DNA from: Vibrio neptunius
GTDB taxonomy: Bacteria; Pseudomonadota; Gammaproteobacteria; Enterobacterales; Vibrionaceae
Assembly (NCBI GenBank): GCA_019339365.1
Contig: CP079860.1
Location: forward strand, 372,001 to 436,000
Direction of reading: 5' to 3'
DNA length: 64,000 bases
The translations under genes were made by a program, and so were the position numbers. Positions 63,126-64,000 of the stretch are shown here, one piece after another; the first letter of the stretch is position 1, and each line of letters starts with the position of its first letter. Below the pieces are notes generated by a model. It worked only from the letters and a program-made list of their open reading frames with translations, searched no databases and had not been told where the DNA came from.

Positions 63126-64000
63126 ATGCAAGTAAGCATAACAACAAAAAAATCCATTCTCGCGACTGTTATCAGCACCACCATGCTATCAGGGTGTTTC
63201 TGGGACGATCCACGTGAGGTGGCAAAATACGTCAGTGAAAACATCGATAGAGATGAAGTCGTCAGCCACCTAGTAACGCTAGAAGGTTTGGCTTCTGCCA
63301 CTACAGATGGCAATTCCATTACTCGTGCAGCTGGCACCAAGGGGTACGCCAACTCAGTTGAGTTCATTGTCGAAACAATGAAAGAACATGGTTACATCGT
63401 TACTACACAAGAGTTTGACTTCCGTGCTTGGGAAGAGCTAGCTGGTACGAAAGCCAACGTCGATGGCAAAGATCTTATCAGTGTACGTGAAGCCAGTGAC
63501 GGCGTTGAAGCAGACTTTGCTGTCATGTCTTACTCAGGTAATTCCAACGGCCAGATTAGTGGCGAGCTCGCGTTCGTTACACCAGACTTCCGCTTTGATG
63601 CACCCGATTACGACAGTACTGATGGCTGTGAAGCATCCGACTTCACAGGCAAAGACGTCACAGGCAAGATTGCCGTTATCCAACGAGGTGGTTGTGCGTT
63701 TGACGCCAAAGTTGTCAACGCACAGAATGCGGGTGCGAAAGCGGTTATCGTCTTCAACCAAGGCAACGATGAAGGTAGAAAGTCTGTCGTTAGCGGCACG
63801 CTAGGCAGTGACACGAAAGCGACCATCGCCGCTTTGGGCGCGCGCTTCGATCTTGGTCAAGAGTGGTACAACAAAGCACAATCTGAAACGGTATTGGCCA
63901 ACCTTACGGTCAATGTGAAAGACGAAGATGTCGTAACGCAAAACATTCTTGCTGAAACCCCTCGCGGGAACGACGATCAAGTCGTCATGCTTGGTGCTCA
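63126..64000 (+). CDS. M28-family aminopeptidase-like lipoprotein with PA domain (3' end outside window)
   Basis: The frame starts at ATG 63126 (AAGGAGT upstream) and stays open to the window end, 291 codons so far. A lipobox-like LSGC (Cys24) ends the signal. The next part (EVVSHLVTLEGLA, GYANSVEFIVETMKEHGY) is the N-terminal pattern of M28 peptidases. A protease-associated domain is inserted, with GKIAVIQRGGCAFDAKVVNA and AGAKAVIVFNQG. The zinc-binding site should follow; the last residues (NDDQVVMLGA) lead into the catalytic domain. Probably an outer-membrane or secreted aminopeptidase. Confidence 0.8.
   Translation, partial: MQVSITTKKSILATVISTTMLSGCFWDDPREVAKYVSENIDRDEVVSHLVTLEGLASATTDGNSITRAAGTKGYANSVEFIVETMKEHGYIVTTQEFDFRAWEELAGTKANVDGKDLISVREASDGVEADFAVMSYSGNSNGQISGELAFVTPDFRFDAPDYDSTDGCEASDFTGKDVTGKIAVIQRGGCAFDAKVVNAQNAGAKAVIVFNQGNDEGRKSVVSGTLGSDTKATIAALGARFDLGQEWYNKAQSETVLANLTVNVKDEDVVTQNILAETPRGNDDQVVMLGA

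Overview
The window looks like a piece of a marine gammaproteobacterial chromosome, most probably Vibrionaceae. The support is a VpsL-VpsM-VpsN-VpsO-VpsP-type exopolysaccharide locus, an OmpU/OmpL-like porin, a dgcR-dgcN-dgcA D-glutamate locus, several GGDEF proteins and a LuxR-type solo regulator. This is inferred from gene content and not from any rRNA. No rRNA, tRNA, insertion sequence or CRISPR array was seen.

Layout: (i) 0-5 kb: the end of an MscS-family channel; a stand-alone autoinducer-binding-like protein facing a full LuxR-type regulator; an MFS transporter; and an MBL-fold hydrolase divergent from its probable TetR repressor, with two clear operators between them. (ii) 5.5-13.6 kb: an export/initiation/polymerisation operon for an exopolysaccharide, without its own sugar-adding glycosyltransferases. 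(iii) 13.6-17.4 kb: an Scs-like periplasmic thiol/copper-stress operon. (iv) 17.5-25 kb: GNAT, LysE, AraC, AzlCD, a 37-residue membrane protein, an FAH-fold enzyme, a porin and a YegD-like Hsp70. (v) 24.6-27.6 kb: the D-glutamate locus. (vi) 27.9-34.7 kb: signalling genes, namely an XRE regulator, two diguanylate cyclases (one paired with a periplasmic binding lipoprotein) and a QseBC/PmrAB-like two-component system. (vii) 34.9-56.2 kb: a hybrid NRPS-PKS biosynthetic cluster. (viii) 56.4-64 kb: a MATE exporter, a peptide-type ABC importer with fused permeases, and the start of an M28-family lipoprotein peptidase.

The NRPS-PKS cluster is the most interesting part. On the minus strand the genes read in biosynthetic order: A-T-C (starter), A, T, KS-AT-KR-DH-ACP, C-A-T-TE. 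They are followed by an EmrB-EmrA export pair, a membrane protein, a medium-chain reductase and the Sfp/EntD-type phosphopantetheinyl transferase; an O-methyltransferase is divergent at the other end. The starter A domain lacks the Asp that binds an alpha-amino group. The stand-alone A domain has a Gly-like pocket and the last A domain an Asp-like pocket. The predicted scaffold is an acyl or aryl starter, a Gly-like residue extended by one reduced/dehydrated malonate unit (a 4-amino-2-alkenoyl, or after reduction a 4-aminobutyryl-like, unit), then an Asp-like residue. I do not recognise a known product.

Three genes (the TetR repressor, dgcA and the final NRPS) are each broken by one extra base in a run of seven T or A. 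The shared pattern suggests base-calling error or homopolymer slippage more than three independent gene losses.
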